Shown one piece after another: positions 27,282 to 37,247 of a stretch of 64,000 nt of DNA. This DNA is from Butyrivibrio hungatei NK4A153. GTDB lineage: Bacteria; Bacillota; Clostridia; Lachnospirales; Lachnospiraceae. The DNA is taken from positions 285,758 to 349,757 of the forward strand of contig NZ_AUJY01000002.1 of the NCBI RefSeq assembly GCF_000424465.1. The letters run 5' to 3'. The translations under genes and the position numbers were made by a program. A model generated the notes under the pieces. It was not told where the DNA came from. It ran no database searches and saw only the letters and a list, made by a program, of their open reading frames with translations. The first letter of the stretch is position 1, and every line of letters begins with the position of its first letter.

Positions 27282-29393
27282 ATGCTTAAGGGGTTAGTTA
27301 AAAGTACTCTTGCAACAAAAAGAACAGCTAAATACAACAGGATGGTCAATGCCAAGGCATCAGCTTATGACAAATGGCAAAAGAACATCGAGAAGAGCCC
27401 TGTTATCCAGGCGGAAGCACCCGTTCAGTATGAGACGGGAGAGAACGGAGAACTCATACCGCATAAGCTTCCGGAACCTAAGGTAAAGGTTGTTCCGTAT
27501 GCAAAAGTATGGGAGATGACTGACGCCAAAGATGATGAAAACACGGTATACATTTTTGTAAGTCCCAAGGGAAAACTTACGAAAAGAGCCGGAGAAGTAA
27601 TAAAACAGTATTTTATAGCGCATCCGGAGCATAACGTTGTCTATGCGGACGAGGATGAGATTGGAAGAGGCGGAAAGTTTATTCATCCTTTCTTTAAGCC
27701 TGACTGGTCACCGGATTCATACTTAAATGCTTTTTATATAGGCAGTCTTTTTGCTTGCAGATCCAAGACTGTACATGATGCGATTCCTGAATATGACAAT
27801 GCTGTCAAGATGCTTGGCGGAACAGCGAACAAGAAAAATTCGCCCGAGCAGATCGGACTTGAAGCGTCGCTTCTTTCAGCCGATGTTCTCTTTTGCATGC
27901 TGGCTATTCATGAGAGGGCGTTTGCAAAGAGGACGGGAACAGAGCTTCCGATCGGTCATATAAGAGAGGTTCTGTTTCACAGAAACGCAGGACAGGATGT
28001 CTTTTACGGAAGAAGTTTCCATAACTCAAGACATATGCTGCTTAAGCCCGTGACGGTGAGCATTATCATACCGTCAAAGGATCATCCCGAGGTTTTCCAG
28101 CAGTGTCTTAATTCGATAATCGAGACAACTAAGGATGCCGGAATAACATATGACATTGTTGTCATAGACAACGGAAGTTCTGCGTCAAACAGGGTTAAGT
28201 ACGGTGTGTATGCATCGAGAGCGCCCAGAAAAAACGGACTTACCAAGATAAATTATATATACAAGCTTCAGGACTTTAATTTCTCGGCTATGTGCAATCA
28301 GGGCGCGAGAAGTTGCACGGGAGAGTATCTTCTTTTCCTCAATGACGATATCGAGGCGGTTAAAGACGGGTGGCTGACGGAGCTTATTTCACAGGCCCAG
28401 CTTAAGCATGTGGGAGCTGTCGGAGCAAAGCTTATCTATCCAAAGACCGACCTTATACAGCATGCGGGAATTGCAAATGTGAGAAGAGGCCCCGTTCACA
28501 AGCTTCAGAAGATGCATGACAATAAGAGCCATTATTTTGGCTACAACAGAGGAATACACAACATGATAGGCGTGACAGCGGCCTGCCTTCTCATAAGCAG
28601 ACGCAAGTTCAACGACGTGGGAGGTTTCCCCGAGGAACTTAAGGTTGCTTTCAATGATGTGGATTTCTGCTACAGCGTTTTTGAAAAGGGCTATTACAAC
28701 GTTTGCTGCAATCATACTTATCTTTTGCATCATGAGTCTCTTACAAGGGGACTTGATAACCTTGATCCGAAGAAGATGGACAGACTTGCGGCAGAAGGCG
28801 AGGTGCTTATGAAGAGGCACGCGCACCTGTATAACAAGGATCCTTTTTACAGCCCGCATCTTACGGAAGATGAGACGATATCGGCGATCATTCCGAGAGA
28901 AGACTACACGCCTGTTGAAGACATACCTTATATGTCGCCTGTTCTTCATGAGAAGGGAATTAAGGGGGCGAGAGAAGATCAGTGCCTGAGAGTCGGATGC
29001 GAGTACAACGCTTCTATGGACAACTGGCTGTATGGCGTTAATACCGCAGATAATATTGAGGGATATTTCCTTAAGGGATACAGTTTTGTTATAGGATCTG
29101 ACAATGCACTCTATGACAAAAAGCTTCTTTTGAGGCTTGTAGAGAGGTATGAGGATGGTGCAGGACCTGTTGGGCCTGAAGTTTACAGTTTTACGCCCTA
29201 TATCTGGTACAGACCGGACATCCGGGTAAGACTCCAGGATCAGGTCAATGTGGACCTTACGGGATATAAGCTAAAGATTAAAAAGGGTGAATTAAAACCC
29301 GGATTCTATCAGATCGGAATGCTTGCGATAGACAGAACGAGCAGGCTTAAGCTCATTAACTGGGTACCGAACATATTACATGTTAAGAATTGA
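27282..29393 (+). CDS. GT2 family glycosyltransferase, long form
   Basis: A 703-residue cytosolic or membrane-associated enzyme. A GT-A GT2 domain occupies ~255-480: VTVSIIIPSKDHPEVFQQC, VVIDNGSS, and the Asp motif in LLFLNDDIEAV (~353), with a later GGFPEELKVAFNDVDFCYS. The N-terminal part (~85-250) contains VVYADEDEIG and FKPDWSPD, the usual acceptor-side region of long rhamnosyltransferase-like GT2 proteins. The C-terminal ~130 residues are a beta-rich segment of unknown role. The gene starts 9 nt after the WbdD-like gene and is followed closely by another long GT2 gene, consistent with one operon. Sugar specificity is not readable; rhamnose is suggested by the rml genes. Confidence 0.88.
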   Translation: MLKGLVKSTLATKRTAKYNRMVNAKASAYDKWQKNIEKSPVIQAEAPVQYETGENGELIPHKLPEPKVKVVPYAKVWEMTDAKDDENTVYIFVSPKGKLTKRAGEVIKQYFIAHPEHNVVYADEDEIGRGGKFIHPFFKPDWSPDSYLNAFYIGSLFACRSKTVHDAIPEYDNAVKMLGGTANKKNSPEQIGLEASLLSADVLFCMLAIHERAFAKRTGTELPIGHIREVLFHRNAGQDVFYGRSFHNSRHMLLKPVTVSIIIPSKDHPEVFQQCLNSIIETTKDAGITYDIVVIDNGSSASNRVKYGVYASRAPRKNGLTKINYIYKLQDFNFSAMCNQGARSCTGEYLLFLNDDIEAVKDGWLTELISQAQLKHVGAVGAKLIYPKTDLIQHAGIANVRRGPVHKLQKMHDNKSHYFGYNRGIHNMIGVTAACLLISRRKFNDVGGFPEELKVAFNDVDFCYSVFEKGYYNVCCNHTYLLHHESLTRGLDNLDPKKMDRLAAEGEVLMKRHAHLYNKDPFYSPHLTEDETISAIIPREDYTPVEDIPYMSPVLHEKGIKGAREDQCLRVGCEYNASMDNWLYGVNTADNIEGYFLKGYSFVIGSDNALYDKKLLLRLVERYEDGAGPVGPEVYSFTPYIWYRPDIRVRLQDQVNVDLTGYKLKIKKGELKPGFYQIGMLAIDRTSRLKLINWVPNILHVKN

Positions 29394-29420
29394 ATGTAAG
29401 GAATTGATTGGAAGTTTTTT

Positions 29421-31481
29421 ATGTCAGAAAAAGATTTTGATTTTAAAGCAGCATATGAAAAAGAAAAGTTAAAGAGCGCAGATCTTGCGTCAAGGATTGC
29501 GGAACTTGAAGATAAGAACAGCGAGCTTGAGTTTAAGCTCTCAAGGATCAAGAACAATCCTATCTGGAAGGCAAGTACGCCTGCGAGAAATGCCATGCAC
29601 TTTACGATAAGGCAGATCGACAGGGTGAGAAATCAGGGCTCTGTAAAGGGAGTTATCGCCAAGATAAAGTACAAGCAGGTAGAAAAAAAGGCCATGACTC
29701 ATTACGGAACGGAGAGCTTTCCAACTCCCGAAGTAAGAAAAGAGCAGGAAGAGACTGTTTTCGAGAAAGCGCCTTTGATCTCTATACTGGTGCCTCTTTA
29801 TAACACTCCTGAAAAGTTTCTTCGAGACATGATTGAGTCTGTTCTTGTACAGACATATTCAAACTGGCAGCTTTGCCTTGCGGACGGTTCCGATGATGAG
29901 CATGTTGGACTTGTATCGCAGATTGTAAGCGAATATATGAAGGAAGACAGGGCTTTGGACAAAGAGGGAAATTGCAAGATTTCCTACGAAAAGCTTGAGA
30001 AGAACGAGGGTATCTCGGGAAATACAAATCACTGTCTTGAACTTGCAAAGGGTGAGTATGTCGGTCTTTTCGATCACGATGATATTCTTCATCCGGAAGT
30101 TCTTTACTGGTATGTCAAGGCTATAAATGAGGAGAATGCGGATTACATCTATTGCGATGAGACGACCTTTAAGGGCGATGATATCAACAAGATGATAACA
30201 ATGCATTTTAAGCCTGACTATGCTATTGATAACTTAAGGGCAAACAATTATATTTGTCATTTCAGTGTGTTTAAAAGAACTCTTCTCGAGGGAACTGAGC
30301 TCTTTAGAACTAAATTTGACGGAAGCCAGGATCATGACATGATATTGAGGCTCACGGATAAAGCTGAGCATATTGTGCATATTCCAAAGCTTTTATATTA
30401 CTGGAGATCTCATGCGGGAAGTGTTGCGTCGGATATAAGCGCTAAGCCCTATGCGATTGAGGCTGCAAAAGGAGCTGTGGCAGACCACTTAAGACGCCAC
30501 GGATACGACCACTTTAAGATTACGAGCACCAGAGCTTTTGAGACAATCTTTAAGATTAGTTATGAGGTTGTCGGAACACCGAAGGTAAGCATTATTATTC
30601 CCAACTGCGAACACGCAGAGGATCTTAGAAGGTGCATAGATTCGATATATGAGAAATCTGTTTACGACAACTATGAGATCATTGTTGTCGAGAACGGAAG
30701 TAAGGGCTCTGAGATAAAGGGCTATTACGATGAACTTAAGTCTGGATCGCTTAAAGATATTGTGAAGGTCGTAGATTTCTACGAAGATAAGAGTAATCTT
30801 AATCCTGACGGTTCAAAACCTAAGTTTAATTATTCCAAGGTTGTGAATTACGGTGTGAAGGCATCTGATGGCGAGTACATCATCCTTCTTAACAACGACA
30901 CCAAGGTCATAACCGTAAACTGGATAGAGGAACTTTTGATGTACGCTCAGAGATCGGATGTGGGAGCGGTTGGAGCAAAGCTTTATTTCCCCGACAGAAA
31001 GATTCAGCACGCAGGTGTTGTTCTTAAGCTCGGCGCCCACAGAACAGCAGGGCATTCCCATTACGGACAGGCAGGTATGAACCTGGGATATATGGGCAGA
31101 CTTTGCTATGCTCAGGATGTAAGTGCCGTTACGGGTGCGTGTCTTATGGTTTCACGAAAGAAGTACGATGAGGTTGGTGGACTTGATGAAACTTTTGAAG
31201 TGAGCCTAAACGACGTTGATTTTTGCCTTAAACTCAGAGAAAAAGGGTATCTTAACGTGTTTACTCCTTTTGCTGAGATGTTCCATTACGAATCTCTTTC
31301 ACGGGGACTTGACCTTGAGGGAGAAAATGCGAAGCGTTACGAAGATGAGTCGGAACACTTTAGAACAAAGTGGAAGGAAATCCTTGATAAGGGAGATCCT
31401 TATTACAACCCGAATTTTTCTCTGGACAGAAGTGATTACAGTCTGAATGTAGAGGGTTATTCGAGTTTAAGGGATCAATAA
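29421..31481 (+). CDS. GT2 family glycosyltransferase with two GT-A domains and N-terminal coiled coil
   Basis: A 686-residue protein. Residues ~10-50 are a Glu/Lys/Leu-rich coiled coil. The first GT2 domain (~117-340) has LISILVPLYNTP, NEGISGNTNHCLELAKGEYV and FDHDDILHP; the second (~389-650) has KVSIIIPNCEHAEDLRRCID, VVENGS, LLNNDTKV and GGLDETFEVSLNDVDFC. Two-domain enzymes of this type can build alternating linkages in rhamnan-like chains. The coiled coil may oligomerise it or tie it to the WbdD-like protein, as in known O-antigen polymerase complexes; that is inference. It is the last gene before a promoter for the phosphohexomutase. Confidence 0.9.
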   Translation: MSEKDFDFKAAYEKEKLKSADLASRIAELEDKNSELEFKLSRIKNNPIWKASTPARNAMHFTIRQIDRVRNQGSVKGVIAKIKYKQVEKKAMTHYGTESFPTPEVRKEQEETVFEKAPLISILVPLYNTPEKFLRDMIESVLVQTYSNWQLCLADGSDDEHVGLVSQIVSEYMKEDRALDKEGNCKISYEKLEKNEGISGNTNHCLELAKGEYVGLFDHDDILHPEVLYWYVKAINEENADYIYCDETTFKGDDINKMITMHFKPDYAIDNLRANNYICHFSVFKRTLLEGTELFRTKFDGSQDHDMILRLTDKAEHIVHIPKLLYYWRSHAGSVASDISAKPYAIEAAKGAVADHLRRHGYDHFKITSTRAFETIFKISYEVVGTPKVSIIIPNCEHAEDLRRCIDSIYEKSVYDNYEIIVVENGSKGSEIKGYYDELKSGSLKDIVKVVDFYEDKSNLNPDGSKPKFNYSKVVNYGVKASDGEYIILLNNDTKVITVNWIEELLMYAQRSDVGAVGAKLYFPDRKIQHAGVVLKLGAHRTAGHSHYGQAGMNLGYMGRLCYAQDVSAVTGACLMVSRKKYDEVGGLDETFEVSLNDVDFCLKLREKGYLNVFTPFAEMFHYESLSRGLDLEGENAKRYEDESEHFRTKWKEILDKGDPYYNPNFSLDRSDYSLNVEGYSSLRDQ

Positions 31482-31502
31482 GGCGTGATATATCATAAAT
31501 CA

Positions 31503-31511
31503 TGCTATAAT
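31503..31511 (+). promoter_or_regulatory. Extended -10 promoter for the phosphohexomutase gene
   Basis: TGCTATAAT has the TGn extension and a perfect TATAAT (31506-31511), 34 bp before ATG 31546. No convincing -35 is seen, so extended -10 recognition is assumed. Confidence 0.5.
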
Positions 31512-31545
31512 AAACCAGTAGTTTTATCCTAAGGAGGAAAGAAAA

Positions 31546-33285
31546 ATGAGTGAAGCATCAAAACAGCTTGAATATTGGCTTAATGATTCATATTTTGATG
31601 ATGAGACAAAAAAAGAATTGATGGCTATCAGAAACGATGAGGCCGAAGTTGAAGATAGATTTTACAGAGAGCTTGAATTCGGTACCGGCGGACTTAGAGG
31701 CGTTATCGGTGCCGGAACAAACAGAATGAACAAGTACGTTGTAAGAAAAGCAACACAGGGACTTGCAAATTATATCAAGAAAAACGGCGGACCCGACGCA
31801 GCTAAGAAAGGGGTTGCTATCTCTTTTGACTGCAGAAGATTTTCACCCGAGTTTGCCGATGAGACGGCTCTTTGCCTTGCTGCAAACGGAATCAAGGCTT
31901 ATGTAAGTGATATCTTACGTCCCACTCCCGAGCTTTCTTTTGCACTCAGAGAGTTTGGATGTATCGCAGGTGTAATGGTAACAGCTTCTCACAATCCTCC
32001 GGAATACAACGGATACAAGGTATATTGGGAAGACGGCGCGCAGATCACACCTCCTCATGACAACGGAATTATCGCAGAGGTTATGGCTATCAAGGACTAT
32101 CATGAAGTTAAGACAATGTCCAAAGAGGATGCCATCGCACAGGGACTTTATGTTTCTTTTGGAACAGAGATAGATGACAAATACATGGTTGAGCTTAAGA
32201 AGCAGATCATCCATCAGGATGTTATCGATGAGATGGCTGATAAGTTCACAATTGTATATACACCTTTCCACGGAACAGGTAACCTTCCTGTAAGAAGGGT
32301 TTTGAAAGAACTTGGATTTAAGAATGTGTATGTGGTTCCCGAGCAGGAAGCTCCCGACCCCGATTTCACAACTTTGGAATATCCCAATCCCGAGGATCCC
32401 AAGGCATTTAAGCTTGCGCTTGAACTTGCAAAAGAAAAGGATGCGGACATCGTTCTTGCAACCGATCCCGATGCAGACCGTCTCGGAATCTACGCTAAGG
32501 ATCTTAAGACAGGTGAATATGTCGGATTTACAGGAAATATGTCAGGTATGCTTATCGGTGAGTATATCTTGAGAGAGCGTACAAGTACAAAGACTATGCC
32601 TGCTAACCCTGCTTTTGTAACAACAATCGTTACCACAAATATGGCAAAACGTGTTGCTGAAAAGTACGGACTTTATTATACTGAGGTTCTTACAGGATTT
32701 AAATATATCGGTGAGCAGATCAAGATCTATGAAGAGAACAATCAGTCTCATAACTATGTATTCGGTCTTGAGGAGTCTTACGGATGTCTTGCCGGAACTC
32801 ATGCAAGAGATAAGGACGCTATCGTTGCCGTTATGTGCCTTTGCGAGCTTGCAGCTTTCTATAAGAAGCAGGGCAAGAGCGTTTGGGATGCAATGATCGA
32901 TATGTATGAAGAGTACGGCTATTACAAAGAAGGTCAGTATTCTATCACAATGAAGGGTAAGGAAGGTGCTGAGCAGATCGCAGCTATCATGGAGAAACTC
33001 AGGAATAATCCTCCCAAGACATTCGGAAACTGGAAAGTTGAAGAGTTCAGAGATTATAAGACAGATAAAGTTATAAACATGGAGACAGGTGAAGAGTCCA
33101 AGACAGGACTTCCTTCTTCAAACGTTCTGTATTTTGCACTTAACGATGATTCATGGTGCTGTGCAAGACCTTCAGGAACAGAGCCCAAGATCAAGTTCTA
33201 CATGGGCGTAAAAGGTAAGAACCTGGAAGATGCCGAAAAGCTTCAGAATGAACTTACCGAAGCTGTTAAGAATGCGGTAGGCTAA
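31546..33285 (+). CDS. Phosphoglucomutase/phosphomannomutase (PgcA-type)
   Basis: A 579-residue cytosolic alpha-D-phosphohexomutase that interconverts hexose 1- and 6-phosphates and so could provide glucose-1-phosphate to RmlA. Domain landmarks in order: FGTGGLRGVIGAGTNRMN near the start, the phosphoserine loop TASHNPPEYNGYKVY (Ser at about 148), the metal loop ATDPDADRLG, the sugar-binding GLEESYG and the phosphate-binding RPSGTEPKIKFY near the end. The length and FGTGGLRG start fit the long PgcA/PGM2 branch of Firmicutes. AAGGAGG sits at ideal spacing before ATG 31546, and the gene has its own promoter, suggesting higher or independent expression. Confidence 0.94.
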   Translation: MSEASKQLEYWLNDSYFDDETKKELMAIRNDEAEVEDRFYRELEFGTGGLRGVIGAGTNRMNKYVVRKATQGLANYIKKNGGPDAAKKGVAISFDCRRFSPEFADETALCLAANGIKAYVSDILRPTPELSFALREFGCIAGVMVTASHNPPEYNGYKVYWEDGAQITPPHDNGIIAEVMAIKDYHEVKTMSKEDAIAQGLYVSFGTEIDDKYMVELKKQIIHQDVIDEMADKFTIVYTPFHGTGNLPVRRVLKELGFKNVYVVPEQEAPDPDFTTLEYPNPEDPKAFKLALELAKEKDADIVLATDPDADRLGIYAKDLKTGEYVGFTGNMSGMLIGEYILRERTSTKTMPANPAFVTTIVTTNMAKRVAEKYGLYYTEVLTGFKYIGEQIKIYEENNQSHNYVFGLEESYGCLAGTHARDKDAIVAVMCLCELAAFYKKQGKSVWDAMIDMYEEYGYYKEGQYSITMKGKEGAEQIAAIMEKLRNNPPKTFGNWKVEEFRDYKTDKVINMETGEESKTGLPSSNVLYFALNDDSWCCARPSGTEPKIKFYMGVKGKNLEDAEKLQNELTEAVKNAVG

Positions 33286-33332
33286 GCTGAGAAAACTTGC
33301 TGAAATAATATATAGTTAGGATATAAATAATT

Positions 33333-34736
33333 ATGGGAATCAAAAATGCGGTCATAAAAACAATAACATATGCTAAGCGCAATGGTGTTGAGGCCGCATT
33401 TTTTGCTGCCCTTGAAAAATCTTCATTACGTGCTTCCGAAAATTACGAATTTCATTCTCTTTCCGAAGATGTTCTTAAGGAACAGAACCTTGAGTACAGA
33501 AGGTTCGCCGAGGAAGGGGAAACGGTGAACTTCAGCATTGTTGTGCCCATATACAACACTCCTTCGGACTACCTTAAGGAGATGATCGAATCTGTTATAG
33601 CGCAGAGCTATGCAAATTGGGAGCTCGTGCTCGCAGATGCTTCGCCTGAAGCTCTGACTCTTGCGGAAGAATATGCGAAGAACGATCCGAGGATCAAGTA
33701 TCACCGTCTTGAGGAAAATGCAGGGATTTCCGAGAATACAAACAGGGCAATTGAATTTGCAAGAGGAGATTATATAGGTCTTTTGGACCACGACGATCTT
33801 CTTACTCCCGATGCTCTTTATGAGGTCTTTAGAGTCATTAAAAAGAGCATGAAGCAAAATCATCTGTCCGGATATAAAAACTGTCCTATAAGGCTTATAT
33901 ATTCAGATGAGGATAAGTTTGAGGACGATAATGGTAAGAGGCGCTTTTACGAGCATCATGCAAAGCCCTCTTTTAATATGGACTATCTTTTTTCGAATAA
34001 TTATATCTGTCACTTTACGGTTGTGAGAGGGGATATAATAAAGAGATTGAAACTAAGGTCAAAGTTTGACGGTGCGCAGGATTTTGACTTATTTTTGAGA
34101 ACAAGTTGCGAAGCGGCTCTTTCAATAGACATGGCTTCGGGACAGATGGCACACATAGGAAAGGTTCTATATCACTGGAGATGCCACAGCGAATCTACCG
34201 CGGCCAATCCGGCAAGTAAGATGTACGCTTACGAAGCAGGTCTTCATGCGATTGAGTCGGCACTTAACGATGCAAAGATAGAAGCAGAAGTTTCCAATCT
34301 TCCGCATCTTGGCTTCTACAGGGTAGATTACAAGCCCGATATCCTGACATGCAGAAAAGATATAGGATGTGTGGGCGGAAAGCTCGTAGATGATAAAAAG
34401 AAGATTGCGGGCGGAATATATGAAAAGGACAAAACAGCTCTTTATAAAGGGCTTTTGATCGGATATAGCGGAGGACTTCAGCACAGAGCTGTAGTTCAGC
34501 AGGATTGCTATGCGGTTGATATAAGATGCATGGCGATAAGACCTGAGTTTATCGGCGCCTATGAAGAGATTACGGGCCGGAAATATATAGATACATTTAA
34601 TGACAATGCTGCAGATGACAGATTTGCAGGGTTATCTGAGGAAGAAATCATAGAGCTCAGTTTACGTGTGTGCGATGAAGTCAGAAAACGTGGCCTTAGG
34701 ATCATGTGGGATCCGCAGGTTGTTAAGAGGATATGA
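33333..34736 (+). CDS. GT2 family glycosyltransferase
   Basis: A 467-residue protein with a GT2 domain from ~67 to ~300: FSIVVPIYNTPSDYLKEMIE, NAGISENTNRAIEFARGDYI and LLDHDDLLTP, very like the first domain of the two-domain enzyme at 29421. The last ~150 residues (DIGCVGGKLVDDKKKIAGG...) look like the C-terminal half of a second GT2 domain without its nucleotide-binding N-terminal part, so the protein may derive from a two-domain ancestor by internal loss. Its 3' end overlaps the next GT2 gene by 4 nt. Sugar and linkage are unknown. Confidence 0.87.
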   Translation: MGIKNAVIKTITYAKRNGVEAAFFAALEKSSLRASENYEFHSLSEDVLKEQNLEYRRFAEEGETVNFSIVVPIYNTPSDYLKEMIESVIAQSYANWELVLADASPEALTLAEEYAKNDPRIKYHRLEENAGISENTNRAIEFARGDYIGLLDHDDLLTPDALYEVFRVIKKSMKQNHLSGYKNCPIRLIYSDEDKFEDDNGKRRFYEHHAKPSFNMDYLFSNNYICHFTVVRGDIIKRLKLRSKFDGAQDFDLFLRTSCEAALSIDMASGQMAHIGKVLYHWRCHSESTAANPASKMYAYEAGLHAIESALNDAKIEAEVSNLPHLGFYRVDYKPDILTCRKDIGCVGGKLVDDKKKIAGGIYEKDKTALYKGLLIGYSGGLQHRAVVQQDCYAVDIRCMAIRPEFIGAYEEITGRKYIDTFNDNAADDRFAGLSEEEIIELSLRVCDEVRKRGLRIMWDPQVVKRI

Positions 34737-35713
34737 CCCAGATGGAAAAAGTTACGGTGGTAATACCCAATTATAACGGAAAAAAATATCTTGATGACTG
34801 CCTTAGAAGTCTTAAAAAGCAGACGTATAGCGACTTTCGCGTTATCATTGTCGATAACGGTTCAACGGACGGAAGCGCTGAATATATCATGGGTAAGTAC
34901 CCCGATGTCGAAGTTATTGCTCTTAACGAGAATACCGGATTTGCAAATGCCGTGAACGTTGGTATAAAGGCAGCAGATTCCGAGTATGTTTTTTTGCTCA
35001 ACGATGATACGGTATGCGATGAAAGGGCGGTCGAGTCTTTGGTCAGAACCATGAACAGGGGAAAAAAACTCTTCAGTGTTCAGGCTAAGCTTCTTCAGCT
35101 TAAGAATCCCGAGCTTATTGATGACAGCGGGGATTATTATTGCGCTCTTGGATGGGCTTTTTCACCGGGAAGAGATAAAAAGAGCAGCTTTCTTACGAAA
35201 CAGACAGCCGTAACATCTGCTTGCGCAGGTGCTGCGATATACAGGCGTGCTTTGTTTGATGAAATCGGATATTTTGACGAGAAACATTTTTGCTATCTTG
35301 AGGACGTTGATATAGGATATAGGGCCAGAGTCAAGGGATATATCAATGCCTGCGACCCGGATGCTCTTGTTTATCATGCGGGAAGCGGAACTTCGGGCTC
35401 AAGATACAACTCTTTTAAGGTTGAATTAACAGCAGGTAATAACTTATACTTTATTTATAAGAATATGCCGGTTTTGCAGATAATTATAAATTTACCTTTT
35501 ATTATCGCGGGGATTATTATTAAGCATGTCTTCTATGTGCGTAAAGGATTGGGAATGAGCCATGTAAGGGGAATCATGGCCGGTTTTTCCAAAATCTTGA
35601 AAAATGCGGACAGAAGACAGAAGTTTGGAAAGAAGGAGTTTCTTGCATGCGCAGGCCTTCAGCTGGAACTGTGGATTAATATTGCAAGAAGATTTGGGGC
35701 AACAAGAGTATGA
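34733..35713 (+). CDS. GT2 family glycosyltransferase, rhamnosyltransferase-like
   Basis: A 326-residue enzyme with a GT2 domain in the first ~230 residues: KVTVVIPNYNGKKYLDDCLR, VDNGSTDGSAEYI, FLLNDDTV (catalytic Asp motif), FDEIGYFDEKHFCYLEDVDI (acceptor base region) and a C-terminal amphipathic or membrane segment (~245-270). It resembles WbbL-type rhamnosyltransferases. ATG 34733 overlaps the previous stop, while ATG 34742 has better spacing from AAGAGG, so either is possible. The stop overlaps the next gene by 4 nt, so translational coupling runs through three genes in a row. Confidence 0.9.
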   Translation: MTQMEKVTVVIPNYNGKKYLDDCLRSLKKQTYSDFRVIIVDNGSTDGSAEYIMGKYPDVEVIALNENTGFANAVNVGIKAADSEYVFLLNDDTVCDERAVESLVRTMNRGKKLFSVQAKLLQLKNPELIDDSGDYYCALGWAFSPGRDKKSSFLTKQTAVTSACAGAAIYRRALFDEIGYFDEKHFCYLEDVDIGYRARVKGYINACDPDALVYHAGSGTSGSRYNSFKVELTAGNNLYFIYKNMPVLQIIINLPFIIAGIIIKHVFYVRKGLGMSHVRGIMAGFSKILKNADRRQKFGKKEFLACAGLQLELWINIARRFGATRV

Positions 35714-37098
35714 TCAAGGACAATCAGGTACATTTAAATAGAGCGCATGTCATTGTGGACGGGCTTATTATAGCCGGTTCATATATTGCGTCTTATTTTA
35801 TAATCAAGGATCCCACTATCGGACAGTATTCGCAGGAAGAATATTTTAGATATCTGTACTATGTTGTGCCCGCGTATTTGTTTCTTTATTACTTGATGCA
35901 GCTGTATACATCAAGGCGTGCACTGAAACTCTGGGATGAATTTGTTGATATATTCGAGGCGAATGTTCTCGGTGTGTTGGGATTGTATGTACTTTTGTTC
36001 TGGATAAGTAAGGTTGAATATTCCAGAAGGCTTACTGTTATCTTTTTTGCGATAAATGTTGCTGCTACAACGATTGCGCATGGGATTCTTAGAAAGTTCC
36101 TGCAATTTATCAGGAAAAAAGGCTATAACATAAAGCACATTTTGCTTGTCGGATATTCGAGGGCAGCAGAAGGTTATATCAGCAGAATCCTCGACAATCC
36201 TCAGTGGGGCTACGTGATCGCGGGTGTTTTGGATGATTTTGTGCCGATCGGAACAAGCTATCACGGAATTGAGGTTATCGGAAATACCGATAAGCTTGCA
36301 AGTTATCTGGAAAATAATCAATTTGATGAGATTACTATCACGCTTCCTTTGAATGATTATGACAGACTTGAGGAATTTGTTGCACAGTGTGAAAAATCGG
36401 GAGTTCACACAAAGTTCATTCCCGATTATTCATCTCTTTTTCCAAGTAATCCGTATACGGAAGATGTGCAGGGAATACCTGTTATCAATATCAGATACGT
36501 ACCTCTTACAAATTCATTTAACAGGCTTGCAAAGAGGATGGTGGATATAATCGGTTCTTTGATCGGAATTATTTTGTGTTCGCCGGTGATGTTTGTTGTG
36601 GCTTTCCTTATAAAGAGTACGGACAACGGGCCTATACTCTTTAAGCAGGAAAGAGTGGGACTTAACGGCAAAACATTCAATATGTATAAATTCAGAAGCA
36701 TGAGAGTTCAGACCGAATCTGAAGAGAAAAAGGGCTGGACCACAAAGGACGATCCGAGAGTTACAACGATAGGTAAGTTTATCAGAAAGACAAGTATTGA
36801 TGAACTTCCGCAGCTTTTCAATATATTGATCGGACAGATGAGTATTGTCGGACCAAGACCCGAGAGACCTCAGTTTGTTGAGAAGTTCAAGGAAGAAATT
36901 CCCAGATATATGGTTAAGCATCAGGTAAGACCCGGGCTCACAGGCTGGGCTCAGATAAACGGCTACAGAGGAGATACTTCTATAAGAAAAAGAATTGAAT
37001 ATGACCTCTATTACATCGAAAACTGGTCGATGATGTTTGATTTCAGAATAATAATCGGAACCATAAGATACGGAATTGTCAATAAAAATGCATATTGA
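35710..37098 (+). CDS. Polyprenyl glycosylphosphotransferase that starts glycan synthesis (WcaJ/WbaP-like)
   Basis: A 462-residue membrane enzyme that links the first sugar phosphate to undecaprenyl phosphate. Four or five N-terminal helices (~10-130) are followed by a Rossmann-like domain (~140-240, ILLVGYSRAAEGYI) and, after one more helix, the catalytic domain (~268-462): KRMVDIIGSLIGIILCSPVM, GPILFKQERVGLNGK, KFRSM, TSIDELPQLFNIL, MSIVGPRPERP and RPGLTGWAQINGYRG. All key family motifs are intact. The ATG overlaps the upstream GT2 stop (ATGA). An LCP ligase gene follows, so initiation and wall attachment genes are neighbours. Confidence 0.95.
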   Translation: MIKDNQVHLNRAHVIVDGLIIAGSYIASYFIIKDPTIGQYSQEEYFRYLYYVVPAYLFLYYLMQLYTSRRALKLWDEFVDIFEANVLGVLGLYVLLFWISKVEYSRRLTVIFFAINVAATTIAHGILRKFLQFIRKKGYNIKHILLVGYSRAAEGYISRILDNPQWGYVIAGVLDDFVPIGTSYHGIEVIGNTDKLASYLENNQFDEITITLPLNDYDRLEEFVAQCEKSGVHTKFIPDYSSLFPSNPYTEDVQGIPVINIRYVPLTNSFNRLAKRMVDIIGSLIGIILCSPVMFVVAFLIKSTDNGPILFKQERVGLNGKTFNMYKFRSMRVQTESEEKKGWTTKDDPRVTTIGKFIRKTSIDELPQLFNILIGQMSIVGPRPERPQFVEKFKEEIPRYMVKHQVRPGLTGWAQINGYRGDTSIRKRIEYDLYYIENWSMMFDFRIIIGTIRYGIVNKNAY

Positions 37099-37108
37099 GC
37101 GTATAGAC

Positions 37109-37137
37109 TTGTATATTTTTCACTTTTGTGGCAAAAT
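37109..37137 (+). promoter_or_regulatory. Possible promoter for the LCP gene
   Basis: TTGTAT (37109-37114) and CAAAAT (37132-37137) are 17 bp apart, about 110 bp before ATG 37248. The match is moderate and the 110-bp leader shows no recognised riboswitch or terminator. Confidence 0.35.
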
Positions 37138-37247
37138 GTATTGGGTATACGCTAACTTTTTTACGCAAATGTTAAAAAGTGTTGCACAGAAGTTTTAATA
37201 ATCTATGACCAGTTTGTTGGGACAACATGGAGAATTGGAGAGGTAAT

